The position numbers and the translations under genes are program-made. A stretch of 64,000 bases of DNA from the NCBI RefSeq assembly GCF_011758565.1, contig NZ_JAAMOX010000001.1, positions 310,001-374,000 on the forward strand, read 5' to 3'. The notes below the pieces were generated by a model. The model ran no database searches. It was given only the letters and a program-made list of their open reading frames with translations, and was not told where the DNA came from. Source of the stretch: Lysinibacter cavernae. GTDB lineage: Bacteria > Actinomycetota > Actinomycetes > Actinomycetales > Microbacteriaceae. This document shows positions 56,308 through 63,773 of the stretch, piece after piece. Position 1 is the first letter of the stretch, and the number at the start of each line of letters is the position of its first letter.

Positions 56308-57542
56308 GCGGTACTGCTTTCGGTTGAGCCCTGAGGGGCGGCCAGCGGATGCGCCGGAAGCGTTGCGGAGATGCAGAACCCACCGGCGCCGGTCGGCCCG
56401 CTCGTAAATGCGCCACCGAGCTGGGTGATGCGTTCGTTGAGCCCGCGCAGGCCAAAGCCGAGTGCGGGGGTGCCGGCTGCGGCTGGCTGCGGGGAGTGGA
56501 CCGGCGCGGAGTGTACCTGCTGGAAATGGACCGGCGCGGAGTTTTCCACGCTCACCGTGACCGCATCCGTTGCCGCGCTCACTGTGACCCGACACTCAGA
56601 GCTGGGGGCATGTTTTGCGACATTGGTCAGCCCCTCCTGGACGACGCGGAACACGGCGAGCTCGGTGGTTGGGGAGTACCTGGCGGAACCGTTCACACGA
56701 AGTTCGGCCGCCAGTCCGGATGCCGTCGCGCGGCCGACAAGCGCATGGATATCGTCCAGAGTTGGCTGAGGTAAGCCGGTGAGGTCGTTGGCTCGCACAT
56801 CTGCCGGAGTCTGCCTGCGTGTCGCTGAGTGGTCGCCTCGTTCGCTTCGGATGCCTCCAAGCACCGTTTTGAGATCGCGCAGCGCCTCCTGACTTGTGGC
56901 CTCTATCCGCGCAAGTCTCGACGTCAGCTCGCCGTGTGAGAGGTGACCGGCCCTGTGAGTCGCAACGGACGAGGTGACCGCGATGCTCGCGAGCGAATGA
57001 GACAGCACGTCGTGCACTTCCCTCGCAACGTGCAGTCGCTCGGCGGTAACGGCCTGCTCTTGCTCAACCAGCGCCGTATGCGCCTGCTCACGTCGTGAGC
57101 GCCTGGCGCCGCTGCCAAGAGCCCAAGAACCGGCGAGCACGATGAACGAGAACAACCCGTTTCGGATAGTCTCTTCCGTTCCCGGCACGACGGCAACACT
57201 GCCAAGAAACACAAACAGAACGAGCAGCCCAAGGACAACGCGAAACGGCTTGATCGAGCCGTATGTCGTGGCCAGCGGGTACAGCGACCACGCGGCAAGC
57301 ACAAACGGGTCGCTGGTGAGTCCGGCGGTTGTGCCAACAACGGTTGCGAGGAGGACAAGCGCAAAGCCAAGGACCGGCATCCACTCGCGAAGGATCAGCC
57401 CAATGGCAACGGCAGCGAGCAACGCAAGGCGAAACCCGGTGCCTGACGGCGTGCTTTCGCCAAATGGAACCCAAAAAACGAGGACACCGATCACCCCAAC
57501 GCCGATATCGAGCAGTGTTCGCTTTGCTCTCGTTAAATTCAT
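56304..57542 (-). CDS. two-component sensor histidine kinase (HisKA_3)
   Basis: 412 residues. Five or six membrane helices in 1-145 with almost no outside loop, a short coil, then HisKA_3 with His177 in HVAREVHDVLSHSLASIAV, and an HATPase_c domain (FRVVQEGLTNVAKHA, GFGLRGLNERI). Between N and G boxes is an unusual linker with the repeated SAPVH (SAPVHFQQVHSAPVHS). DesK/LiaS-like layout suggests sensing within or at the membrane. Upstream of and coupled to the response regulator. ATG at 57542 has TATGGT six bases upstream. Confidence 0.92.
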   Translation of the reverse strand: MNLTRAKRTLLDIGVGVIGVLVFWVPFGESTPSGTGFRLALLAAVAIGLILREWMPVLGFALVLLATVVGTTAGLTSDPFVLAAWSLYPLATTYGSIKPFRVVLGLLVLFVFLGSVAVVPGTEETIRNGLFSFIVLAGSWALGSGARRSRREQAHTALVEQEQAVTAERLHVAREVHDVLSHSLASIAVTSSVATHRAGHLSHGELTSRLARIEATSQEALRDLKTVLGGIRSERGDHSATRRQTPADVRANDLTGLPQPTLDDIHALVGRATASGLAAELRVNGSARYSPTTELAVFRVVQEGLTNVAKHAPSSECRVTVSAATDAVTVSVENSAPVHFQQVHSAPVHSPQPAAAGTPALGFGLRGLNERITQLGGAFTSGPTGAGGFCISATLPAHPLAAPQGSTESSTA

Positions 57543-57548
57543 GTCTTA

Positions 57549-57554
57549 ACCATA
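57549..57554 (-). promoter_or_regulatory. candidate -10 box (TATGGT) of the kinase-regulator pair
   Basis: On the minus strand TATGGT is six bases before the kinase ATG; fits leaderless spacing but the hexamer is weak. Confidence 0.25.
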
Positions 57555-57634
57555 CGGGGAGCGGGCAAGCGGAGCGTCGCTCATGGCTATCTGACCGTTA
57601 GCCGTGACCTTGTTATACCTTGCGCGAGCGGGCG

Positions 57635-57640
57635 TAGACT
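57635..57640 (+). promoter_or_regulatory. candidate -10 box (TAGACT) of the peroxidase gene
   Basis: TAGACT seven bases before the ATG at 57648; no ribosome binding site in between. Confidence 0.4.
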
Positions 57641-57647
57641 TACGCGC

Positions 57648-58139
57648 ATGACGCTTCGAGATATCCCTTTCACCACAATGGACGGTTCCACAGCGACGCT
57701 TGCCGACTACGAGGGCAAAGTTGTGATGATCGTCAACGTCGCCTCAAAATGTGGGCTCACGCCGCAGTACGAAACACTTGAAGAACTCCAGCGAACCTAC
57801 GAAGACCAGGGCTTCACCGTGCTCGGTTTTCCCTGCAACCAGTTCGCCTTTCAGGAGCCAGGAAACAACGAGGCTATCCAGGAGTTCTGCTCAACAACGT
57901 ACGGCGTGACCTTCCCCCTCATGGATAAGGTCAAGGTCAACGGTCGGTCTGCACATCCGCTGTATGCGGAGCTCACCAAAACTACGGATGCAGATGGCAA
58001 AGCGGGCAAGGTCAAATGGAACTTCGAGAAGTTCGTGCTGACCCCCGACGACCAGGTATTCCGGTTCCGACCCACGACGCTTCCCAACGACCCCAGCGTC
58101 ATCGCGGCCGTCGAGTCGGCGCTCCCAGCAATCAAATAG
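57648..58139 (+). CDS. glutathione peroxidase family thiol peroxidase
   Basis: 163 residues, full family length. Peroxidatic Cys35 in VASKCGLTPQY, FPCNQFAFQEPG with Cys63 as possible resolving partner, and KWNFEKF supplying Trp and Asn of the catalytic tetrad. Bacterial members of this family without selenocysteine normally use thioredoxin. Actinobacteria generally make mycothiol rather than glutathione, so thioredoxin is the likely reductant. Divergent from the kinase gene. Confidence 0.93.
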   Translation: MTLRDIPFTTMDGSTATLADYEGKVVMIVNVASKCGLTPQYETLEELQRTYEDQGFTVLGFPCNQFAFQEPGNNEAIQEFCSTTYGVTFPLMDKVKVNGRSAHPLYAELTKTTDADGKAGKVKWNFEKFVLTPDDQVFRFRPTTLPNDPSVIAAVESALPAIK

Positions 58140-58148
58140 CTCGTTCCC

Positions 58149-58208
58149 GGGGTGCATTCTCGCTCGTGGGGCGCGAAATTCTGCGCTCCACGAGCGAGAA
58201 TGCGCCCC
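58149..58208. repeat. dispersed intergenic palindrome family B, copy 2
   Basis: Arms 58149-58174 and 58183-58208 pair at 24 of 26 positions around an 8-base loop (GAAATTCT). Shares CTCGTGGGGCGC and GAGCGAGAATGCGCCCCACGAG with the copy at 53078. Again between convergent genes. Confidence 0.8.
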
Positions 58209-58216
58209 ACGAGTGG

Positions 58217-59908
58217 CTAGGCGTTGCGGGCCAGGATGCTCTCCTTCAGATCCTTACGCAGGATCTTGCCAATGAGCGAGCGCGGGAGCTCGGTCGCAAC
58301 CTCGATGGTGCGCGGCACCTTGTAGGGGGTCAGGCCGGTGCGGCAGTGCTCTCGGATGGCGTCTTCATCAAACGCGTACCCGTTGCGCATGACCACGACG
58401 GCGTACACCGTTTCGCCGCCTTGTTCGCGGGGGAGGCCGATCACTGCGGCATCCTCAACTCCGTCGTAGGTGCGCAGTACCGCCTCAACTTCGGTGGGTG
58501 AGACGTTGAAGCCGCCGGTCACGATGAGTTCTTTTTTGCGATCAACGATGGTCACGAAGCCGTCGCTATCAACCGTGGCGATGTCGCCAGTTCGCAACCA
58601 TCCGTCCGGAGTGAGCGTTTCTGCGGTCGCTTCGGCGTTTTTCCAATAGCCAGAAAAGACCTGCGGGCCGCGGAACAGCAGCTCACCTGGGCCGCCGTCG
58701 CTGGCATCCTGATCTGGATGCTCAACATCCATGAGTTTGATCTCGCAGTCGGGGAGCGGCACACCAACGGTGCCAGGCTTGCGGGAATCACCGACAGGGT
58801 TGCAGAGCGCAACCGGTGCAGCCTCGGTGAGGCCATAGCCCTCAACGAGCCAGCCGCCGGTTGCATCCTCCCAGCGCTTGACGGTTGCGCTTGGCAGGTC
58901 CATCGCGCCGGAAATTGCACACGCGATGCCACCAAGATTGATGCCCTGCTCTGTTGCGGCCGAGGCAATCTTGTCGTACATCGGCGGAACCGCTGGCAGG
59001 AAGGTTGGCATGTGTTTCTTGGTTTCGGCAAGCACCATATCAACGTCAAACGAGGGGAACAACACGAGCCTTGCGCCCATGCTCATCGCAAATGTGAGGC
59101 ACAACGTCATGCCGTAGGCGTGAAACATGGGGAGTACCGCGTAGACGCAGCAGTCGCCCTTTGTGACCTGAGGAACCCACGACTGGGCCTGCAGCGCGTT
59201 CGCAATGAGATTGCGATGGCTGAGCATGGCCCCTTTTGGGACTCCGGTTGTGCCGCTTGTGTACTGAAGAAGCGCAAGATCGTCGTGGCTTGGGCGGGGA
59301 ACGCTGTCGGCGATGCGAGGGCTCGTGGCAAGCTGCGACCACGGGATCGTCCCAGTCGTCTGGGTGCTGAGTTTGGTCCTGCTTTCCCTTGCCTTCGCGA
59401 GGGGAAGCTTCAGCAAAAGCCGTTTTGCGAGCGGCATTGCCTCGATGAGGTTGACGGCAATGACTGTCGTCGGACGCACGTCTTCGGGCAGCTCCTGCAG
59501 CGTGGCGCACACATTTTCCCAGGCGATCACAACTTTGGCACCGTGATCCTCGAATTGGGTACGCAATTCGCGCGGAGTGTACAGGGGGTTGTGCTCAACA
59601 ACGACGGCACCAAGTCGCAAAGCGGCGTAGAAGGCGATTACGTGCTGGGGGCAGTTCGGCAGCACGATTGCAACGCGGTCTCCGTGCCGAACGCCGAGAG
59701 AATGGAGACCTGTTGCGACACGTTCGATTTGCTCGCCGAGCTCGCGGTAGGTGGTTGTTGCGCCAAAGAAATCGAGGGCAACCTGGCTGGCAAAGCTCGT
59801 GACGGAGCCGTGAATCACATCAACGAGTGAGATCGGAGGCAGGTCGATGGATGACGGAACGCCGTCGGCGTAGTGGGCGATCCATGGGCGGTCGGCGAGC
59901 GAGGTCAT
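58217..59908 (-). CDS. long-chain acyl-CoA ligase (AMP-binding)
   Basis: Activates fatty acids as acyl-AMP and then acyl-CoA. 563 residues. ANL-superfamily motifs: P-loop-like LLQYTSGTTGVPKGAMLSH, VEGYGLTEAAPV, GWLRTGDIATVDSDGF and the C-terminal catalytic Lys in SLIGKILRKDL. FadD-like. I use the ATG at 59908 with AGGA about six bases away; the frame stays open to 60073 without similarity. An inverted repeat (59937-59959) sits just upstream. Single gene, function in lipid degradation or uptake is inferred. Confidence 0.93.
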   Translation of the reverse strand: MTSLADRPWIAHYADGVPSSIDLPPISLVDVIHGSVTSFASQVALDFFGATTTYRELGEQIERVATGLHSLGVRHGDRVAIVLPNCPQHVIAFYAALRLGAVVVEHNPLYTPRELRTQFEDHGAKVVIAWENVCATLQELPEDVRPTTVIAVNLIEAMPLAKRLLLKLPLAKARESRTKLSTQTTGTIPWSQLATSPRIADSVPRPSHDDLALLQYTSGTTGVPKGAMLSHRNLIANALQAQSWVPQVTKGDCCVYAVLPMFHAYGMTLCLTFAMSMGARLVLFPSFDVDMVLAETKKHMPTFLPAVPPMYDKIASAATEQGINLGGIACAISGAMDLPSATVKRWEDATGGWLVEGYGLTEAAPVALCNPVGDSRKPGTVGVPLPDCEIKLMDVEHPDQDASDGGPGELLFRGPQVFSGYWKNAEATAETLTPDGWLRTGDIATVDSDGFVTIVDRKKELIVTGGFNVSPTEVEAVLRTYDGVEDAAVIGLPREQGGETVYAVVVMRNGYAFDEDAIREHCRTGLTPYKVPRTIEVATELPRSLIGKILRKDLKESILARNA

Positions 59909-59936
59909 CTGACTTCCTGTCTGTCGGCGCTGAACG

Positions 59937-59959
59937 CACGGGAACCGAAGAATCCCGTG
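59937..59959. promoter_or_regulatory. operator-like inverted repeat upstream of acyl-CoA ligase gene
   Basis: CACGGGA and TCCCGTG, perfect 7-base arms with a 9-base spacer, 29 bases before the ATG. Could be a repressor site in the leader. Confidence 0.3.
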
Positions 59960-60027
59960 CGCGAGCGATGGTACCCGATCTACTGTAATCGTTGAGACGA
60001 CGAGGCGAGGTATTCGCAGGTTGTCCG

Positions 60028-60046
60028 GTGACGTTGGCAGCGTCAC
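60028..60046. terminator. small hairpin after the beta-propeller gene
   Basis: GTGACG and CGTCAC arms with a 7-base loop, about 60 bases past the stop of the minus-strand propeller gene. No U-run; role uncertain. Confidence 0.3.
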
Positions 60047-60105
60047 GGATCGTCTGAACGGAGGCGACACCACTAACTACAGGCCCTGCGTTAGCTGAAC
60101 TGGTC

Positions 60106-61200
60106 CTATGGTCGAGGCGTGACTTCGTAGACTCGCTCACTGGCCACTACATAGACGGAGCCTGTGACGGTGTTGACCGCAGCCGCCGAGCTGTGCGCGT
60201 TGTTCGGGGTAGCGAGGACATCTTCAACCGTCTGAGTTGCGCCATCAATGATATAGACACCCGAAGCAGACGCGTGAGTGACGAAGATCTTGTTGGTTTT
60301 TGGGTTGATAGCCACGTTACTGGGTGAAATTCCGACAGGAATTGTCTTGATCACCGCTCCCGTTGTCGTGTTCACAACAGAAACACTGTTTGCTCCCGAG
60401 TTTGCGACATAGAGCTGCTTCGTCGTCGGGTTAAATTCAAGACCAACAGGATTAACTCCAACCGGGATGGTCTTTGTAATGGCAAGAGTGAGCCCGTTGT
60501 AAACCGAGACAGTGTTCGCAACGTCGTTATTTGCAATGTAGAGGGTGCTGTTACTCGAATCGAGGGCTATCGAAGATTGGATAGCGCCGGGAACGGATAC
60601 CCTGGCCTCCTCAACCATCGTTGCTCCGTTGACTCGAGCAAGAATGGCATCAGAATGAATCCAGACCTTGCGAGTGTTGGGATTGATGATGATGCCTCTT
60701 GCGAAGCCGTAGGTCGCGGGGGAAGCCGCAAAGTCAGCCGGATTTGAGACTGGAAAACGATAGAAATTTCGGCCTCGAGTACTTGCCATAAAGATTTGAC
60801 CGTTGGCTTCATCAACAGTCACGCTGTAGCTGGTATTACCTGGCACCGTTACCGTCTGAGTTACTCGGGCTGTTGCTCCGTCAATAATATGCAAGTTATA
60901 GCCGTAGTCGCTTGCATACACCTGGTTTGTTCTGGTGTTGACCGCGATTCGGAATCCTTTTGTGGGGAGCGGAATCTCCCGAAAACTGTACTTGGGGATA
61001 TTGAGATAGAACTTCGTTGCCACGGTATTACTCTGTGCCGTATAGGCAGCCGTTGTGGTCGAGGCCACCGGTGCGAGGAGCAAGCTTGCGAAGACGGACA
61101 TCAACGCGGTGCCAAGCATCCAACGCTTGATTCGCCGACGACCGGCGCGTTCTGGACATAGCTTCTGCTGGCGGCTGTTGCTGGATGGTGCGTGTGCCAT
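60106..61200 (-). CDS. secreted YVTN-type beta-propeller protein
   Basis: 364 residues. A basic head (RRRIKR) and hydrophobic core (GTALMSVFASLLLAPVAS) form a signal peptide ending near TTTAAYTAQSN. The rest is a seven-bladed-type propeller with clear YVTN repeats: VYASDYGYNLHIIDGAT, LYIANNDVANTVSVYNG, LYVANSGANSVSVVNTTTG, IFVTHASASGVYIIDGAT. Such proteins bind or sense at the cell surface; no enzyme motif is visible. GC is lower than in flanking genes (about 50% in stretches I counted). Follows another secreted gene by about 100 bases on the same strand. Confidence 0.82.
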   Translation of the reverse strand: MAHAPSSNSRQQKLCPERAGRRRIKRWMLGTALMSVFASLLLAPVASTTTAAYTAQSNTVATKFYLNIPKYSFREIPLPTKGFRIAVNTRTNQVYASDYGYNLHIIDGATARVTQTVTVPGNTSYSVTVDEANGQIFMASTRGRNFYRFPVSNPADFAASPATYGFARGIIINPNTRKVWIHSDAILARVNGATMVEEARVSVPGAIQSSIALDSSNSTLYIANNDVANTVSVYNGLTLAITKTIPVGVNPVGLEFNPTTKQLYVANSGANSVSVVNTTTGAVIKTIPVGISPSNVAINPKTNKIFVTHASASGVYIIDGATQTVEDVLATPNNAHSSAAAVNTVTGSVYVVASERVYEVTPRP

Positions 61201-61301
61201 GGTTCTGAGAGTTCCTGTGCGTTGTGGAGCTGGCGCGTCACAGAGGATACTTGGACGCTCTGAGGTGTGGTCTTTGGCGGGGTGATCGCCGGAGAATTGG
61301 G

Positions 61302-61931
61302 TTATGAGGGGACTGACACCGCGTTGAACTGGATGCCGATATTGCCGGCCACATTTCGAAACTTCACCGGCGTTGTCTCGCTCATATACACGGAAATACT
61401 CAGTGTGTGTTCTGCGCCGGCAACGGCATTTCGAATGGTGCGCGTGCCGAGGGCGTTCACCTGTGCGAAGGTCAGATCCGTCCCGAGGGGCACCCCACCG
61501 TCAAGTTCGACGGTAAACAGCATGAACCCGAGGCTCTCTGCGCACAGAGCCACGCATCCGGTAGGCACGGTCAGTGTCGGGGTGATGTCGGCAGTAGGCG
61601 ACCCTGCGACGAGCCGAACGGAGGCATTTGCGACCATTGGTTCGCCAAAGCCGCGGATGCTGGCCTGCGCCCCGTTAGCAGGCAAGATGGGTTCGGCCGC
61701 CGCAGGCGTTGTCGCTTCAATCCACTGGCCATTCATGTTCTTAACTTGAGTGACAAGGGCACCAGAGCCCATCTGGCTCGGGTTTGCTGTGGCCTTGTCG
61801 ACATAGGCCGCCGATGTTGCCTGCAAGCTCATTGACGCTATTGCGATTGCGGAGAGTACGGCTAAGCAAGCCCCGAGAGCCCGCGGAACATTGGTTCCCG
61901 TCATCCGCCCTGATCTGCCGCGCTTGCTCAA
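61302..61931 (-). CDS. secreted SipW-type signal peptide protein, function unknown
   Basis: 209 residues from a TTG at 61931 (GGGGA nine bases upstream); an ATG at 61904 is the alternative. A long signal (CLAVLSAIAIASMSLQ) runs into ATSAAYVDKATANPSQM, the SAAY(V/T)D pattern of SipW-dependent TasA/camelysin-like proteins. The mature part is beta-rich with two cysteines close together (TGCVALCAES) that may form a disulfide. No recognised enzyme domain. Paired with the propeller gene, which has a similar TAAYT signal end. Confidence 0.65.
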   Translation of the reverse strand: MSKRGRSGRMTGTNVPRALGACLAVLSAIAIASMSLQATSAAYVDKATANPSQMGSGALVTQVKNMNGQWIEATTPAAAEPILPANGAQASIRGFGEPMVANASVRLVAGSPTADITPTLTVPTGCVALCAESLGFMLFTVELDGGVPLGTDLTFAQVNALGTRTIRNAVAGAEHTLSISVYMSETTPVKFRNVAGNIGIQFNAVSVPS

Positions 61932-61954
61932 TGTGAATCATCCCCAATGTGAAT
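61929..61954. repeat. direct repeat CAATGTGAAT at the start of the SipW-type gene
   Basis: CAATGTGAAT occurs at 61929-61938 and 61945-61954, a 16-base step. The first copy includes the proposed TTG start codon (minus strand), so the repeat may be an operator or chance. Confidence 0.35.
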
Positions 61955-62152
61955 ACAAGAAGTATGTTTGTCAATTAGAGTCTCCTGGCCGCAAAACATT
62001 ACAGAAACGATTCGTACTTCCTCAAAGAAGTTCTTTAACCGATTTTGAGGGCGTACGGTCCGCCGCCGGGTGTGTGTGATTCTCAGCGTTCTGACACAAC
62101 CTTCGGCGTTCAAGATGAGCAAATGTCGGTGGCTCGTGATTAACTGAGGGGG

Positions 62153-63382
62153 ATGACCAAGCCTCGATCAGCAGCCACAATGCTTCACGTCGATCTCGAC
62201 GCGTTCTTTGCCTCTGTCGAGTTGCTTGATAAGCCTCACCTCGTTGGCAAACCCGCTGTTGTTGCGCACGAATCAGGCCGCTCCGTCGTGACGAGCGCAA
62301 CCTACGAGGCTCGCCGGCTTGGCATTCGGTCTGCAATGCCGCTTGCGAATGCCCAGCGGCTGTGTCCAAACCTCATCGTGCTTCCGCCTCATCGTGAGCT
62401 GTATACGGCTGCCTCCCGCACCGTGATGCAGATTTTTCGAGATATCACGCCGCTCGTTGAGCCCCTCAGTATTGACGAGGCCTTCCTTGACGTGGCTGGT
62501 GCGGGGCGGCTGTTTGGCTCGCCGACTGAGATTGCCGCGCTCATCCGCTCACGGGTTCGTGATGCCACCGGTCTCACCTGCTCGGTCGGGGGTGGCGGCA
62601 CCAAATTTGTTGCCAAGGTTGCGTCTCAGCGGGCCAAGCCAGATGGCGTTCTCATCGTTCATCCAACGCGGACCCTCGAGTTTCTGCACCCCCTTCCTGT
62701 TTCGGTACTGTGGGGCGTCGGGGGAGTCACGGGGGAACACCTCCGCAGGCTTGGGGTCAATACGGTTGGCGACCTCGCCGCCCTTCCAATCGCCACGCTG
62801 CGCGCGGCCGTCGGCGAGGCATCCAGCGAACACCTTCATAATCTTGCCCTCGGGCATGACGTGCGCCAGGTCAACGTCACTCGCGAAGAAAAAAGCATCA
62901 GCAACGAGAGCACCTTCGAATACGATGTCTCCGACCCTGCAGAGGTGCGGCAGCAACTCCTCCGGCTCTCGCTCAAGGTGGGGGAACGAGTGCGCAACGC
63001 TGGAGTATTGGCCCGCACGGTTGGCATCAAAATTCGCTGGGACGACTTTCGCACGGTCACTCGCTCACGCACGCTCCCAGAGCCGACAGGCGTTGGGCGT
63101 CAAATCTACGAAGAGGCCGTCCAAGCCTTCCACGAGCTCGACGGACAAGGAAAGCGAGTTCGGTTGGTAGGGGTTCGTGCAGAGAACCTCGTTGGTGCCG
63201 ATTCCGGCGGGTCGCTTCTTTGGGACCCCTACGAGCAATGGCGAGATGCCGAGCAAGCGATAGACACTGTCTCTCAGCGGTTTGGAAAACACTCCGTCAC
63301 CGCGGCGGCGCTGCTCCGCCCGGAATCTCAAGCTCCTGATCGTAATTTCACGAAGCCGACCACCGACTCGGCAAACCCCTGA
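62153..63382 (+). CDS. dinB: DNA polymerase IV (DinB)
   Basis: Y-family translesion polymerase, 409 residues. HVDLDAFFASVE (catalytic Asp14), the steric-gate region, and PLSIDEAFLDVAG (Asp108, Glu109). The fingers motif reads CSVGGGGTKFVAKVAS, with GGGG in place of the more usual GIAPNK-like turn. Thumb HhH (WGVGGVTGEHLRRLGVNTVGDLA) and little-finger domain are complete. No obvious clamp-binding motif at the C terminus and no recognisable LexA box in the 220 bases upstream. GAGGGGG runs right up to the ATG; ATG at 62180 is an alternative start. Confidence 0.93.
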   Translation: MTKPRSAATMLHVDLDAFFASVELLDKPHLVGKPAVVAHESGRSVVTSATYEARRLGIRSAMPLANAQRLCPNLIVLPPHRELYTAASRTVMQIFRDITPLVEPLSIDEAFLDVAGAGRLFGSPTEIAALIRSRVRDATGLTCSVGGGGTKFVAKVASQRAKPDGVLIVHPTRTLEFLHPLPVSVLWGVGGVTGEHLRRLGVNTVGDLAALPIATLRAAVGEASSEHLHNLALGHDVRQVNVTREEKSISNESTFEYDVSDPAEVRQQLLRLSLKVGERVRNAGVLARTVGIKIRWDDFRTVTRSRTLPEPTGVGRQIYEEAVQAFHELDGQGKRVRLVGVRAENLVGADSGGSLLWDPYEQWRDAEQAIDTVSQRFGKHSVTAAALLRPESQAPDRNFTKPTTDSANP

Positions 63383-63412
63383 GAGTCCCTGCACGCACTT
63401 GGCAGCCAGTGG

Positions 63413-63418
63413 TAGCGT
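63413..63418 (+). promoter_or_regulatory. candidate -10 box (TAGCGT) of the GerW-family gene
   Basis: TAGCGT six bases before the ATG at 63425; a second TAGGGT overlaps the start too closely to work. No ribosome binding site. Confidence 0.3.
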
Positions 63419-63424
63419 AGGGTC

Positions 63425-63766
63425 ATGGCTAATCTCACCGTAGAACTCGCAAACATCGTTACCAACACTGGTGTAAGGGCGTCGTATGGCGAGCCAGTTG
63501 TTCTAGGCGACACAACCGTCATCCCCGTCTCGTTTAGCCAGTTTGGCTTTGGCGGCGGCCAGGGGTCTGACGAAGAAGCTGACGAGAGCTCGAACGCAGG
63601 AGCAGGCGGCGGTGGCGGAATCTCAGTTCCGGTTGGCGCGTACGTCAAGCAGGGCGACTCGTTCATGTTCCAGCCAAACCCAGTGACGCTCCTGATCGCG
63701 GCCGTCCCGTTTGTGTTTTTTGCCGGACGCGCACTTTCGCGCATCATCCGCGCGCTCAAGAAGTAG
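63425..63766 (+). CDS. GerW/YtfJ family protein
   Basis: 113 residues. Matches the GerW (sporulation protein YtfJ) family: YGEPVVLGDTTVIPVSFSQFGFGGG, an acidic variable stretch, then GGGGGISVPVGAYV and a C-terminal hydrophobic helix (PVTLLIAAVPFVFFAGRA) ending in basic residues. In Bacillus YtfJ is needed for spore germination; the family is common in non-sporulating actinobacteria, where its role is unknown. Likely membrane-tethered by its C terminus. Confidence 0.85.
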   Translation: MANLTVELANIVTNTGVRASYGEPVVLGDTTVIPVSFSQFGFGGGQGSDEEADESSNAGAGGGGGISVPVGAYVKQGDSFMFQPNPVTLLIAAVPFVFFAGRALSRIIRALKK

Positions 63767-63773
63767 CGGCCTC

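Noticed and set aside
57600-57640. A full -35/-10 promoter for the peroxidase gene using TTGTTA and TAGACT
   Set aside because: The spacing is about 19 or more bases and the -35 is weak; only the -10 box is reported.
58718-59830. 370-residue plus-strand frame inside the acyl-CoA ligase gene
   Set aside because: Antisense shadow with His/Cys-rich random-looking composition.
61955-62152. SOS (LexA) box upstream of dinB
   Set aside because: No sequence close to the actinobacterial GAAC-N4-GTTC dyad was found in this region.
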